A stretch of DNA of 64,000 nt, from assembly GCF_017565405.1 (NCBI RefSeq), contig NZ_JAGEKR010000008.1, forward strand, positions 1-64,000, written 5' to 3'. Both the position numbers and the translations under genes were made by a program. Position 1 is the stretch's first letter; every line of letters begins with the position of its first letter. Shown in pieces: positions 8,904-19,140 of this stretch. This DNA is from Allobranchiibius sp. CTAmp26 (GTDB lineage Bacteria > Actinomycetota > Actinomycetes > Actinomycetales > Dermatophilaceae). The notes beneath the pieces were generated by a model. That model made no database searches. It was not told where the DNA came from and saw only the letters and a program-made list of their open reading frames with translations.

Positions 8904-8929
8904 GCTTCCAGTGTAGGCGTCGGCAGTGA

Positions 8930-9718
<789 letters not shown>

Positions 9719-9743
9719 GCAATGAAGCGCGAGAGAGGACGAC

Positions 9744-10505
9744 ATGGGACTGCTCGAGGGTAAGAAACTGCTGGTCACGGGGGTGTTGATGGATTCCTCC
9801 ATCGCGTTCCACGTCGCACGGTTGGCGCAGCAGGAGGGCGCCGAGGTCGTGCTGACGTCGTTCGGTCGCACCATGAAGATCACCCGCACCATCTCCCGGC
9901 GGTTGCCGACGACTCCCGAGGTCGTCGAGCTCGACGTCACCAGCACCGACGACCTCGACTCGCTGGCCGACCGCCTGCGCGAGCACGTCGACGGTCTCGA
10001 CGGGGTGCTGCACTCGATCGGCTTCGCGCCGCCCGGTGCGTTCAACTTCCTCGAGGGCACCTGGGAGGACGCGAGCACGGCGCTGCAGGCGTCGGCGTAC
10101 TCCCTCAAGGCCCTTGCAGTCGCTGCGCTTCCGCTCATGCACGAGAAGTCCTCGCTGGTCGGGCTGACCTTCGACGCCCAGTTCGCCTGGCCGGTCTACG
10201 ACTGGATGGGCGTGGCCAAGGCGGCGTTCGAGTCCACCAACCGCTACCTGGCGCGCGACCTCGGACCGCGCGGGGTGCGGTGCAACCTGGTCGCCGCCGG
10301 GCCTGTGCGCACGACGGCCGCGAAGTCGATCCCCGGCTTCGAGACGTTCGAGAACACCTGGGGCGAGCGTGCGCCGCTCGGCTGGGACGTGCGCGACGCC
10401 GAACCGGCTGCCCGAGCCTGTGTGGCGCTGATGTCCGACTGGTTCCCCGCCACGACCGGCGAGATCGTCCACGTGGACGGCGGGGTGCACGCGATGGGGC
10501 AGTAG
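9744..10505 (+). CDS. fabI: enoyl-[acyl-carrier-protein] reductase FabI (InhA-like)
   Basis: A 253-residue NADH-dependent enoyl-ACP reductase that completes each fatty-acid elongation cycle. The family-specific start GLLEGKKLLVTGVLMDSSIAF carries the altered nucleotide-binding loop of FabI/InhA proteins. The active-site pair is Tyr152 and Lys159 in YDWMGVAK, the same spacing as in InhA. It lies 25 bp after fabG with a GAGAGAGGA ribosome-binding site, so the two form an operon. The length is slightly shorter than InhA (269), consistent with a general FAS-II enzyme; nothing here indicates mycolic-acid synthesis. Confidence 0.93.
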   Translation: MGLLEGKKLLVTGVLMDSSIAFHVARLAQQEGAEVVLTSFGRTMKITRTISRRLPTTPEVVELDVTSTDDLDSLADRLREHVDGLDGVLHSIGFAPPGAFNFLEGTWEDASTALQASAYSLKALAVAALPLMHEKSSLVGLTFDAQFAWPVYDWMGVAKAAFESTNRYLARDLGPRGVRCNLVAAGPVRTTAAKSIPGFETFENTWGERAPLGWDVRDAEPAARACVALMSDWFPATTGEIVHVDGGVHAMGQ

Positions 10506-10510
10506 CGACC

Positions 10511-10516
10511 TAGGCT
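10511..10516 (+). promoter_or_regulatory. -10 box of the Mur-ligase/TPR gene
   Basis: TAGGCT lies 6 nt before the GTG at 10523, inside the 17-bp gap after fabI. This suggests the Mur-ligase/TPR gene has its own leaderless transcript and need not be part of the fabG-fabI operon. Confidence 0.5.
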
Positions 10517-10522
10517 TCGCGG

Positions 10523-12706
10523 GTGTCCACCCATGACGGCGCGACCGTGACCCACGTCCGGGTGCTCGAGGGCCCCAATCTCTACTTCACCCGACCCGCG
10601 GTGCTCCTGACGCTGTCGGTGCCGGGTTACCTCGCCGCCGAGCGCGACGCGCTCGTCGAGGTCGCCCGCGGGCTGGGCGTACGACGCTCGGAGCCCGGCC
10701 GACCCGGCACCGAGGCCCGGCAACGCTTCGTGCTGCGGGTCGTGGAACGAGCGGTGCGCTCGGTGGCCGCGGGTGCCGGATCCGCGCGTCTGGGAGTGCG
10801 TGCGCGTGCGGGCACGACCGCCGAGGAGCTCCTCGTCGCGGTGGCGGTGCGCAACCGGGGCCGGGCCGTCGCGCTCGGTGAGGAGCTGGGGCCGCTGCTC
10901 GCCGCGCTCCTGGCCGGCGAGGACACTCGTCAGGCGGTGGCCTCGGCTGCCGAGCGGGTGCATCAGGCGCCGATCGGCGAGGTGCTGCGGCCGTTGCGGC
11001 CGCGGGTCCCGACGGTCTGCGTGACCGGCACCAACGGCAAGACCACGACGACCCGGATGATCGCGCACCTGGCGATGACGGCGGGTCGTCGGACCGGCTG
11101 GAGCTCCACCGACGGCGTTCTCATCGAGGGTGAGCTCGTGGAGTACGGCGACTACTCCGGCCCGGCCGGAGCTCGCACCGTGCTCGCGGACAAGAGCGTC
11201 GACTTCGCCGTGCTGGAGACGGCGCGTGGCGGGATGCTGCTGAAGGGCCTCGGTACGGCGTACAACCACGTCAGTGTGGTGACCAATGTCAGTGCAGACC
11301 ACCTCGGTGTCAACGGGATCGACACTCTGGACCAGCTGGCCGAGGTCAAGGCCATCATCACGCGGGTCACCCGGCCCGACGGGTGGGTGGTGCTCAACGG
11401 CGACGACCCGCGGGTGTGGGCGATGCGCGGCGCCGCAGGCGGCCGCCCGTGGTGTTTCACCCTGTCGCCGGACGCTCCCGCGCTGCGGGAGGCGCTCGGC
11501 GCGGGCGGCCGCGGCATCACCGTGCTGGACGGGCAGCTCACGGTGCTCGCGCCGGGCCAGTCGCCCGTGCGGTTGCTGCCTGTCAGCGACGTGCCCGTGA
11601 CCCTGGCCGGCCTGTCCGAGCACAACGTCGCGAACGCGCTGGCCGCGGCCGCCGCCGGTCTTGCCGCGGGACTGCCGCACGACGCGGTCGTCGAAGGCCT
11701 GCGTACGTTCCTGCCCGACGCCGAGCACAACGCGGGTCGTCTTAACGTCTACTCCGTTCCCATCGATGGTGGCGAAGTGACGTTCATCGTCGATATGGCT
11801 CACAACGAGGCCGGCCTGGAAGCGCTGCTGCGCGTCGCGCGCGGGCTGACGCCGCCGGGGTCGCAGGTGCTGCTCGGGCTCGGGACGGGTGGGGACCGCA
11901 CCGACGAGATCCTGGTCAACCTCGGCGAGATGGCCGGTCTCGGAGCCGACCGGGTCTACATCGAGCACAAAGAGCACTACCTGCGCGGGCGCACGATGGA
12001 GGGGCTGGAAGCCAAGCTGCGAGAAGGACTTTCGCGAGTCGGAGTGGCACCGGTGAATTCCTCCGAGACGGAGCTCGAAGGTCTGCGCGCATTGCTGAAC
12101 GACGCGCGGGACGGCGACGTCCTGGCCGAGATGGTGCACTCCCACCAGGCGCCGGTCCACGCGTGGCTGCTCGAGCACGGCGGGCGGGTCGATGATCCCG
12201 CAGCGATCGCACGCAAGGTCACCGCCGCCACCGGACGACACGAGGCCGACGACCGGATCGCCGCGCTGTGGGCGATGGGGGACGACGTACGCCGGATCGA
12301 GGCAGCGCACGCACTGGCACTCGATTTCCCCGACGACGGGCGAGTCCTCTACGAGTTGGCGGGCACCTACGACTCCGCCGGCCGCGAGGAGGAGGCGCTG
12401 GCGCGGTACGACGACGCGCTGGCACGTCCGCTGCGCGAACCGTTCCACCGGCGCGCGCTGATCCAGAAGGGGTCCACGCTGCGCCACCTGGGCCGCTTCG
12501 AGGAGTCGCTGGCGATCTTCGACCAGCTGCTGGCGGACTGGCCGGGCAATCCGGCGGTCGTGGCCTTCCGCGCGTTCACCCTGCACGACATGGGCCGTGA
12601 CCCGGACGCGCTGCGGATGGCGCTGGAGCACCTGGTCGCGGCATCGGCCGACCCCGACGTGCAGCGCTACCCGGGCTCGCTCACGCGCTTCACCGCCGCC
12701 ATCTGA
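10523..12706 (+). CDS. Mur ligase family protein with C-terminal TPR domain (cyanophycin-synthetase relative)
   Basis: A 727-residue three-part protein. Residues 1-160 begin VTHVRVLEGPNLYF, which resembles the start of the nearby CphA (STRVYRGPNIWSY), but the ATP-grasp domain of CphA is absent. Residues 160-560 are a Mur-ligase domain very like the CphA one: CVTGTNGKTTTTRMIAHL (Lys173 in the P-loop), VLETARGGMLLKGLG, NVSADHLGVNGIDTLDQLAEVK and VDMAHNEAGLEALL. From about residue 590 come helical TPR-type repeats (LYELAGTYDSAGREEEALARYDDAL; LRHLGRFEESLAIFDQLL). The family should form an ATP-driven amide bond; substrate and partner are unknown. It converges on cphA, which supports a link with cyanophycin or other poly-amino-acid chemistry. 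Confidence 0.82.
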   Translation: MSTHDGATVTHVRVLEGPNLYFTRPAVLLTLSVPGYLAAERDALVEVARGLGVRRSEPGRPGTEARQRFVLRVVERAVRSVAAGAGSARLGVRARAGTTAEELLVAVAVRNRGRAVALGEELGPLLAALLAGEDTRQAVASAAERVHQAPIGEVLRPLRPRVPTVCVTGTNGKTTTTRMIAHLAMTAGRRTGWSSTDGVLIEGELVEYGDYSGPAGARTVLADKSVDFAVLETARGGMLLKGLGTAYNHVSVVTNVSADHLGVNGIDTLDQLAEVKAIITRVTRPDGWVVLNGDDPRVWAMRGAAGGRPWCFTLSPDAPALREALGAGGRGITVLDGQLTVLAPGQSPVRLLPVSDVPVTLAGLSEHNVANALAAAAAGLAAGLPHDAVVEGLRTFLPDAEHNAGRLNVYSVPIDGGEVTFIVDMAHNEAGLEALLRVARGLTPPGSQVLLGLGTGGDRTDEILVNLGEMAGLGADRVYIEHKEHYLRGRTMEGLEAKLREGLSRVGVAPVNSSETELEGLRALLNDARDGDVLAEMVHSHQAPVHAWLLEHGGRVDDPAAIARKVTAATGRHEADDRIAALWAMGDDVRRIEAAHALALDFPDDGRVLYELAGTYDSAGREEEALARYDDALARPLREPFHRRALIQKGSTLRHLGRFEESLAIFDQLLADWPGNPAVVAFRAFTLHDMGRDPDALRMALEHLVAASADPDVQRYPGSLTRFTAAI

Positions 12707-12730
12707 CCATCGAGCGGCGGGGTTCACGCA

Positions 12731-12784
12731 CGAGCGGAGGGGACATGACGCCTCCGCTCGACGGTGGACCCCTCCGCTCGACGG
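12731..12784. terminator. hairpin plus direct repeat between convergent genes
   Basis: CGAGCGGAGG (12731-12740) and its complement (12751-12760) form a perfect 10-bp stem with a 10-nt loop. The right arm is part of a 14-bp unit, CCTCCGCTCGACGG, repeated directly at 12751-12764 and 12771-12784, so two alternative stems are possible. The element separates the Mur-ligase/TPR gene and cphA; a bidirectional terminator is the likely role. Confidence 0.5.
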
Positions 12785-12788
12785 GGAG

Positions 12789-15650
12789 TCAGAGAGCGGG
12801 CGCGGGCGGCTCGATGGCCTCCCGACGGGCGGCGGCCTCCTGGGCGTACGACGTCCGCGCCTCGTCGACCAACTGCCGCGGATCCAGGTCGGGATCGCCG
12901 GGCTGGGATCCGTCGGTGCGCGATCCGGCGGCCGCCTCGTGGGTGAAGTCCTCCAGCTCGGCCAGCACCGCAGCGTGCTGGTCGACGCAGAGCATCACCA
13001 GGTCGCCGGGATTGGCCAGGTGCACCGAATGCCGCACGGCCGCGATCTCGTCGACGACCGTCGCGATCTGCTTGCACCGCGCGCCGGCGTCCATGGCGCG
13101 CTGCGCACCGCGTACGACGAGTGCCGCCGCCTCACCCGGTGCACGGCGGCGCAGGTTGGCGTCCTCGCGCACCACCATGACGTCGAAGTGCCGGGCCGCG
13201 ATGTGCCCCAGCGCCTCGATGTCCTCATCGCGTCGGTCTCCGGCCGCGCCGATCATGCCGATCCGCGAGATGCGGTGGTCCAGCGACTTCTGCCGCTGCT
13301 CGACGTACCCCTCGACGAACTCGCCGAGCCGTTCCATGCCGGGCGGGTTGTGGCAGTAGTCGACGAACACCTCGGCGCTGTTGACCTCCAGCCGGTTCAA
13401 CCGACCGGGGGAGAGGTAGTACGACGTGGTGTAGGTGCGCAGACCCTGGCGGATGTCGTGCAACGGCGCACCCGCCGCGAACGCCGCACCGGCGGCGGCG
13501 AGCGCGTTCGCGACGTTCATCCGGGCGGTGCCGCCGAACGTCGACGGCAGCAGGTGCGTCCAGGCCAGGGGCATCCGGCGGCGACCCTGGCGCAGCACGA
13601 TCATCTCGCCGCGGTCGCTCGGCTCCAGCACCACGGCACGGGCGCCGCGACGACAGCGCTCCTCGACGAACTCGCGGACCTCGCTGCCCGGCGGCTCCAT
13701 CGAGAACCACACGATGGTGCCCGAGCACTTGCGCCGCATCGCGCGTACATGCGGGTCGTCGGCATTGAGCACCGCGAAACCGTCGCGCGGAACTGCCTCC
13801 ACCACAACGGATTTCACGGTCGCAAGCTGCTCGAGGGTGTCGATGCCGCGCATCCCCAGGTGGTCGGCGGCAATGTTGGTGACCACGGCGATGTCGTTGC
13901 GGTCGTAGCCGAGACCCTCGCGCAGGATGCCGCCGCGGGCGACCTCGAAGACGGCGAAGTCGACCCGGGGATTCGACAGCACCATCCGCGCGGACCGGGG
14001 GCCGGAGGCGTCGGCCCGGATGACCAGGCGCTCGTCGATCACGATGCCGTCGGTCGACGTCATGCCGACCTTGTGGCCGAGGCCCTTCATGATGTGCGCC
14101 AGCATCCGCGAGGTGGTCGTCTTGCCGTTGGTGCCGGTGACCGCGACGATCGGCACCCGTGACGGTGCGCCCGGTGGGAAGAGCAGGTCGACGACCGGTT
14201 TGCCGATGAACTGCGGCTCGCCGACCGTCGGGTGGGTGTGCATCCGGAAACCGGGAGCCGCGTTGACCTCGCAGATCGCTCCGCCGGTCTCGCGGACCGG
14301 TGCGGTGATGTCGGGACAGATGAAGTCGATGCCCGCAACATCGAGGCCGATGAGCTGCGCGGCCTCCTCGGCGATCTCGATGTTGTCGGGGTGGGCGTCG
14401 AAGGTGCGGTCGACCGAGATGCCGCCGGTGGACATGTTGCCGGTGAGTGCCAACTTGACCATCTGTTCGGCAGGAGGCACCGAATCCCATTCGTATCCCT
14501 GCGACTTCACCAGCTCGCGGGCGGCGTCGTCGATCGCGATCCGGGTCAGCACCTTCTCGTGCCCCACCCCGCGGCGTGGGTCGGCGTTGGTGGTCTCGAC
14601 CAGTTCGCCGACGGTGTGCTCGCCGTCGCCGATGACGTGGGCCGGCACCCGCTCGGCGATGGCCGCCATCCGGCCGCCGATGATGAGGCAGCGGTAGTCC
14701 TTGCCCGTGATGTGCGACTCGACCTGTACGACGCCCCGCTTGGACTGCGCCTGCGCGATCGGGAACGCTGCGAGCACGTCGGCCTCGCTGCGCAGGTCGA
14801 GGCACACCCCGCGACCGTGGTTGCCGTCCAGCGGCTTCACCACGACCGGGAAGCCGATGGAGATCGCCGCGTCCGCGGCGGCCTCCGCGCTGCGGACGCT
14901 CTCGGCCTTCGGCACCGGCAGGCCGGCCGAACCGAGAAGCGTGGTGGTCAGGCTCTTGTCGCCGGCGATGTCGACCGCGAGCGCCGAGGTGCGGGAGGTC
15001 ATCGTGGCGCGGATGCGCTGCGCGTGGACGCCCTGCCCGAGCTGGACCAGGGAGGCCTGGTTGAGCCGGGTCCAGGGGATGTCGCGGCTGGTCGCCTCCT
15101 CGATGATCGCGGCGGTCGACGGTCCGAAGGCCATCCGCCCCGACGCGGCGAGGAAGGCGTCCAACTCGAGCGCGAAGTCGAAGCCGGGCTCCGCGCGTAC
15201 GAGGTGGTTGACGAGGCGCACGGCGAGGCGGCCGGCCGCCAGGGCGACCCGCTCGTCCAGGTAGCCGTAGATCACGTTGTAGCGACCGGGCACACCCCGG
15301 TCGGCGCGGGTCTTGCCGCGGCGCAGGTCGTGGCCGGCCTGTTGCTGCAGCTGCAGGGCCACGTGCTCGGCGACGTGGCCGAGCCAGGTGCCCTCACGCA
15401 GCCGCTCGATGAAACCGCCGCGGTGGCCACGCGAGCAGGTGTGGCCTTCCAACCCTGGGAGCAGGTCCAGCAGCGCATCGGTGAATCCGGGCAGTGTGTC
15501 CGACGGATAGCCCTCCAGCACACCAAGATCAACCACGAGGTGGACGGCCTTGTCGTAGGACCAGATGTTGGGTCCGCGATAGACCCGGGTGGAGACGATC
15601 TGCAGCTCGGGCGCTGCCGGTCCGGTGGGGACGGGGCGGTCGGTCGGCAA
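12789..15650 (-). CDS. cphA: cyanophycin synthetase CphA
   Basis: A 953-residue enzyme that builds cyanophycin, a poly-aspartate backbone with arginine side chains, using ATP and no ribosome. The order is N-domain (about 1-200, starting LQIVSTRVYRGPNIWSY), ATP-grasp domain (about 210-480, with FPVVVKPLDGNHGRGV and CEVNAAPGFRMHTHPT) and Mur-ligase domain (about 490-880, with VTGTNGKTTTSRML near residue 505 and VDYCHNPPGMERL). Length fits the family. The start is a TTG at 15650, chosen because GGAGG lies 6 nt upstream and no better in-frame codon exists. It follows cphB by 50 bp in a serB-cphB-cphA run. The C-terminus has an Ala/Glu-rich tail. Confidence 0.95.
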   Translation of the reverse strand: MPTDRPVPTGPAAPELQIVSTRVYRGPNIWSYDKAVHLVVDLGVLEGYPSDTLPGFTDALLDLLPGLEGHTCSRGHRGGFIERLREGTWLGHVAEHVALQLQQQAGHDLRRGKTRADRGVPGRYNVIYGYLDERVALAAGRLAVRLVNHLVRAEPGFDFALELDAFLAASGRMAFGPSTAAIIEEATSRDIPWTRLNQASLVQLGQGVHAQRIRATMTSRTSALAVDIAGDKSLTTTLLGSAGLPVPKAESVRSAEAAADAAISIGFPVVVKPLDGNHGRGVCLDLRSEADVLAAFPIAQAQSKRGVVQVESHITGKDYRCLIIGGRMAAIAERVPAHVIGDGEHTVGELVETTNADPRRGVGHEKVLTRIAIDDAARELVKSQGYEWDSVPPAEQMVKLALTGNMSTGGISVDRTFDAHPDNIEIAEEAAQLIGLDVAGIDFICPDITAPVRETGGAICEVNAAPGFRMHTHPTVGEPQFIGKPVVDLLFPPGAPSRVPIVAVTGTNGKTTTSRMLAHIMKGLGHKVGMTSTDGIVIDERLVIRADASGPRSARMVLSNPRVDFAVFEVARGGILREGLGYDRNDIAVVTNIAADHLGMRGIDTLEQLATVKSVVVEAVPRDGFAVLNADDPHVRAMRRKCSGTIVWFSMEPPGSEVREFVEERCRRGARAVVLEPSDRGEMIVLRQGRRRMPLAWTHLLPSTFGGTARMNVANALAAAGAAFAAGAPLHDIRQGLRTYTTSYYLSPGRLNRLEVNSAEVFVDYCHNPPGMERLGEFVEGYVEQRQKSLDHRISRIGMIGAAGDRRDEDIEALGHIAARHFDVMVVREDANLRRRAPGEAAALVVRGAQRAMDAGARCKQIATVVDEIAAVRHSVHLANPGDLVMLCVDQHAAVLAELEDFTHEAAAGSRTDGSQPGDPDLDPRQLVDEARTSYAQEAAARREAIEPPAPAL

Positions 15651-15700
15651 GGGGAACCTCCATACGGGTTCGGGTGACGGTGCGGTGCGGCGCGCGTCGG

Positions 15701-16585
15701 TCAGTGACGCAGCGCTGCGGCCGCCGTTGCGGTGTCGTGCCGGTCGCGGCTGGAGGAGACCGACAGGTCGGTGTGCTTCTCCACGAACTCGGTCAAGGTG
15801 GCGGTCTGCAGATCGAAGGTGGCGCCGAACGGCAGGGTGTGCACCACGGCGCCGGTGACGAGCAGGGGTGCGTCCCGGCGCGCCTCGTGGGCGTCCGTCA
15901 CCGCGTTGCGAGCATCCACCACGAAGACCGCACCCGAGCCGACGACGGTCAGCGCGCGGCCGTCGGTGATCTCCGCGGCGGTGTCCTCGTCGATGCCCAT
16001 GCCGAGCAGGCTCGGCGATCCGGCCACCAGCGACAGCAACCGGCCGTAGCGGGCCCGCTGGTCGAAGTGCTGGTCGACGATCACACCGGGCAGCAGCCCG
16101 AGGCCGGCGGTCAGTTGGCTGGAACGCTGGCGCGGCGTCACGCCCTCGTCGCCCATCGAGATCATGAACTGGCTCATGATCGAGGCGCCGGCGGAGGTGC
16201 CCGCCACGACGGCACCGCGTTGGTACGCGCGCAGCAGGGCCGCGCCGAGCGGCGTCCCGACGATCAGCTGGCTCAGTTTCAGCTGGTTGCCGCCGGACAG
16301 GAAGACGCCCGTCGCGTCGTCGACGCGTTCGACGAGCTCACTGTCACCCGCGGCCTGCCGGTTGGCGGGGTCGACGGAGGTGACGGACGCGCACCCGAGC
16401 CGCTCGAAGACGGTGGAGTAGACCTCGACCACCTCATCCGGGACGGACGACGCGGTGGGGATGACGACCAGGCGGGCCTTGCGGCCGCCGGCGAGGCGGA
16501 CGAACCGCCGCAGGATGGTGACCCGGCCGACCTTGTCCTCCGCGCCTCCGATGATGAGCAGCGAACGCTTCGGTGCTTCAGGCAT
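15701..16585 (-). CDS. cphB: cyanophycinase CphB (peptidase S51)
   Basis: A 294-residue cytoplasmic serine-type exopeptidase that releases beta-Asp-Arg dipeptides from cyanophycin. The nucleophile elbow GTSAGAS (Ser131) is typical of S51 peptidases, with LLIIGGAEDK near the N-terminus, GVFLSGGNQLKLSQLI before the elbow and VDQHFDQRARYGRLL after it. Its ATG overlaps the end of serB by 8 bp, so translation is coupled. cphA follows 50 bp downstream: synthesis and breakdown genes are co-transcribed, as in many cyanophycin loci. The C-terminal 25 residues are Ser/Ala-rich and probably disordered. Confidence 0.93.
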   Translation of the reverse strand: MPEAPKRSLLIIGGAEDKVGRVTILRRFVRLAGGRKARLVVIPTASSVPDEVVEVYSTVFERLGCASVTSVDPANRQAAGDSELVERVDDATGVFLSGGNQLKLSQLIVGTPLGAALLRAYQRGAVVAGTSAGASIMSQFMISMGDEGVTPRQRSSQLTAGLGLLPGVIVDQHFDQRARYGRLLSLVAGSPSLLGMGIDEDTAAEITDGRALTVVGSGAVFVVDARNAVTDAHEARRDAPLLVTGAVVHTLPFGATFDLQTATLTEFVEKHTDLSVSSSRDRHDTATAAAALRH

Positions 16586-17783
16586 GGGGGGAGTCTAGGG
16601 ACTGGGCGATGTTGGCCTCGGCCGCGTCGATCTCGTCCCGGGAGATGCCGAGCAGATAGAGGACGGCGTCGAGGTAGGGCACGCTGACCGATGCGTGCGC
16701 TTCGGCCCGCACCACGGGTTTGGCGTTGAAGGCGATGCCGAGGCCGGCGATGGCCAGCATGTCGAGGTCGTTGGCGCCATCTCCGACGGCGACGGTCCGG
16801 GAGAGCGGCAGCTCCGCCGCGTGCGCGAATCGCCTGAGCGCGCGGGCCTTCTCGGCCCGGTCCACGACCTGGCCGGTGACCCTGCCGGTGAGATGGCCGT
16901 CCCGGATCTCCAGGGTGTTGGCGTGCGCGTGGTCGATGCCGAGCTCGGCCGCCAGCGGCCCGACGATCTCGATGAAACCGCCGGACACCACCGCGACCGT
17001 GAACCCCAGTCGTTTCACCGTGCGCACGAGCGTGGCGGCTCCGGGCGTGAGCCGGACGGCACGGCGTACGTCGGCGAGCACCGACTCGGGCAGCCCGGCC
17101 AGCGTCGCGACCCTCTCGTGCAGGCTCTCCGCGAAGTCGAGCTCGCCACGCATGGCCCGCTCGGTGACCGCCGCGACCTGGGCCTCGACCCCGGCGTGCC
17201 GCGCCAGCAACTCGATCACCTCGTCCTGGATGAGCGTGGAGTCCACGTCCATGACCAGCAGGCGGCGTCCGCGGCGATCGAGCCCACCCGGGGCGACCGC
17301 CACGTCGACGGAGTGGGCCGACGCCTCCATCGCGAGCGCCCGCCGAAGGATGGGCACCTCCGCGCCGGACACCTGCAGTTCGAGACCGGTGAGGGGGGTG
17401 CGGACGAGCCGACGTACTCGCTCGATACGGGCGCCCTGGGCGACGATCGCCGCGGTGATGGCGGCCAGGGCCGCGGCGCGGAGCGGGGCCCCGATGACCA
17501 CGACGGAGGCTCGGCCGACCTGGGGCACCGGTGCGTCTTCGACATCCGCCGTGAGGGTCACGTCGAGGCCGTGCGCGCGAGCCGCTCCGGCCACGGCGTC
17601 GTACAGCACGTCGGCGCTCGAACGGCAGGTCAGCAACAGCGAGACGGACAAGCGGCCGCGGACAACCACCTGGCCGAGGTCGAGCACGTCCTCGTCGTAC
17701 GGCGCGACGGCGGTGAGGACGTCGGCGACGGCTCCGGGGGAGTCGTCACCGGCCAGGGTGAGCAGGACGGTGCCGGGCGACAT
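16578..17783 (-). CDS. serB: phosphoserine phosphatase SerB with N-terminal ACT-like regulatory region
   Basis: A 401-residue HAD-superfamily enzyme making L-serine from phosphoserine. The N-terminal half (about 1-165) has two ACT-like modules, the arrangement of mycobacterial SerB2, where amino acids bind and regulate. The catalytic domain starts at MDVDSTLIQDEVIELLA, with nucleophile Asp179 and acid/base Asp181. SGGF and KARALRRF follow, then VAVGDGANDLDML supplies the metal-binding Asp residues. It overlaps cphB by 8 bp and lies 22 bp after glgC, so it sits inside a glgC-serB-cphB-cphA transcription unit. Why serine synthesis travels with polymer storage is not evident. Confidence 0.93.
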   Translation of the reverse strand: MSPGTVLLTLAGDDSPGAVADVLTAVAPYDEDVLDLGQVVVRGRLSVSLLLTCRSSADVLYDAVAGAARAHGLDVTLTADVEDAPVPQVGRASVVVIGAPLRAAALAAITAAIVAQGARIERVRRLVRTPLTGLELQVSGAEVPILRRALAMEASAHSVDVAVAPGGLDRRGRRLLVMDVDSTLIQDEVIELLARHAGVEAQVAAVTERAMRGELDFAESLHERVATLAGLPESVLADVRRAVRLTPGAATLVRTVKRLGFTVAVVSGGFIEIVGPLAAELGIDHAHANTLEIRDGHLTGRVTGQVVDRAEKARALRRFAHAAELPLSRTVAVGDGANDLDMLAIAGLGIAFNAKPVVRAEAHASVSVPYLDAVLYLLGISRDEIDAAEANIAQSLDSPHA

Positions 17784-17805
17784 GACGCTCAGTCTCCCGG
17801 CTGGG

Positions 17806-19053
17806 TCAGACGGTGAGGACGGTGCCCTTGCCGACGACCACGATCCCGCTGTCGGTGACAGTCAGGCCGCGCTTGCGGTCGACGTCGTGGTCGACCCCGA
17901 TGCTCACGCCTTCGGGCACCACCACGTCCTTGTCGAGGATGGCCCGGCGGATGGTGCAGGAGCGGCCGATGTCGACGTTGTCGAGCAGCACCGAGTCCTC
18001 GATGTGGCCGAAGCTGTGCACGTGCACGTTGGGGGACAGCACGGATCGCTCCACCAGGGACCCGCTGACGATGCAGCCCGAGGAGACCATCGAATCGATC
18101 GCGACGCCCCGCCGTTTCGCCGAGCCGTGCACGAACTTCGCGGGCGGGAAGCTGCCCGGGTTGGTCAGGATCGGCCATTCGTAGTTGTAGATGTTGAAGA
18201 TCGGCAGGATCGAGACCAGGTCCATGTGCGCGTCGAAGTAGGAGTCCATCGTCCCCACGTCGCGCCAGTAGCCGCGGTCGCGCTCGGTCGCACCGGGGAT
18301 CTCGTTGTCGCCGAAGTCGTACGCGTACGCCTCGCCACGGCTGACGAAGTCGGGCACGATGTCGCCGCCCATGTCGTTCTTGCTGTCGTCGCGTTGGGCG
18401 TCGCGGCGTACGGCGTCGACCAGCGCGTCCGCGGTGAAGACGTAGTTGCCCATCGAGGCGAGGATCTCGCCGGGGCTGTCCTCCAGGGGCTCGGGATCGG
18501 TGGGCTTCTCACGAAAGGCGGAGATACGCTGGGAGCCCTTCTCCAGCTCGATGACACCGAACTGGTCGGACTGCGCGATCGGCTGCCGGATCGCGGCCAC
18601 CGAGCAGGCTGCGCCGGACTCGATGTGCCGGGAGACCATCTGGGAGAAGTCCATCCGGTAGACGTGATCGGCGCCGACCACGACGACGATGTCCGGTTTC
18701 TCGTCGTGGATGAGGTTCAGGCTCTGGTAGATCGCGTCGGCCGAACCCGCGAACCACTGCTTGCCGAGCCGCTGCTGGGCCGGAACGGGCGCGACGTAGT
18801 TGCCGAGCAGCGTCGACATCCGCCAGGCCTTGGTGATGTGCCGGTCCAGGCTGTGCGACTTGTACTGGGTCAGCACGACCATTTTCAGGTAGCCGCTGTT
18901 GGCCAGGTTGGACAGTGCGAAGTCGATCAGCCGATAGATACCGCCGAATGGGACGGCGGGTTTGGCACGGTCGGCGGTCAACGGCATCAACCGTTTTCCC
19001 TCTCCACCGGCGAGCACGATGGCAAGGACGCTGGGACCACCTTTGGCAACCAT
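17806..19053 (-). CDS. glgC: glucose-1-phosphate adenylyltransferase GlgC
   Basis: A 415-residue enzyme that makes ADP-glucose from glucose-1-phosphate and ATP, the committed step of bacterial glycogen synthesis. The N-terminal nucleotidyltransferase motif [20 protein letters not shown] is intact, followed by [22 protein letters not shown] marks the catalytic centre and [17 protein letters not shown] the sugar site. The last 110 residues show left-handed beta-helix hexapeptides ([19 protein letters not shown]). A TAGGTT box 6 nt before the ATG predicts a leaderless mRNA. glgA is divergent, 87 bp away. Confidence 0.95.
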   Translation of the reverse strand: MVAKGGPSVLAIVLAGGEGKRLMPLTADRAKPAVPFGGIYRLIDFALSNLANSGYLKMVVLTQYKSHSLDRHITKAWRMSTLLGNYVAPVPAQQRLGKQWFAGSADAIYQSLNLIHDEKPDIVVVVGADHVYRMDFSQMVSRHIESGAACSVAAIRQPIAQSDQFGVIELEKGSQRISAFREKPTDPEPLEDSPGEILASMGNYVFTADALVDAVRRDAQRDDSKNDMGGDIVPDFVSRGEAYAYDFGDNEIPGATERDRGYWRDVGTMDSYFDAHMDLVSILPIFNIYNYEWPILTNPGSFPPAKFVHGSAKRRGVAIDSMVSSGCIVSGSLVERSVLSPNVHVHSFGHIEDSVLLDNVDIGRSCTIRRAILDKDVVVPEGVSIGVDHDVDRKRGLTVTDSGIVVVGKGTVLTV

Positions 19054-19059
19054 TGACCC

Positions 19060-19133
19060 AACCTAGGCCCACCCCGGCGGTGCGTGTGCGGATCCGCGAC
19101 ACGGTGGTGCCGACCGCCCCGCAGGACTAGCGT
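19060..19133. promoter_or_regulatory. divergent glgC/glgA promoter region
   Basis: TAGGTT on the minus strand (19060-19065) is 6 nt from the glgC ATG, and TAGCGT on the plus strand (19128-19133) is 7 nt from the glgA GTG. The 87-bp gap holds both promoters and could host shared regulation of the two glycogen genes; no clear operator was recognised. Confidence 0.55.
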
Positions 19134-19140
19134 CGCGGGC

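Noticed and set aside
9744-10505. Evidence for mycolic-acid synthesis from the mabA-inhA-like pair
   Set aside because: The same gene order occurs in actinobacteria without mycolic acids, and no mycolate genes are in the window.
10244-12727. 827-codon open frame on the minus strand
   Set aside because: Antisense to the Mur-ligase/TPR gene; composition (Arg/His/Gln-rich) and lack of motifs mark it as a codon-bias shadow of a GC-rich gene.
12597-14162. 521-codon plus-strand frame opposite cphA
   Set aside because: Overlaps two well-supported genes and has only low-complexity His/Arg/Gly content.
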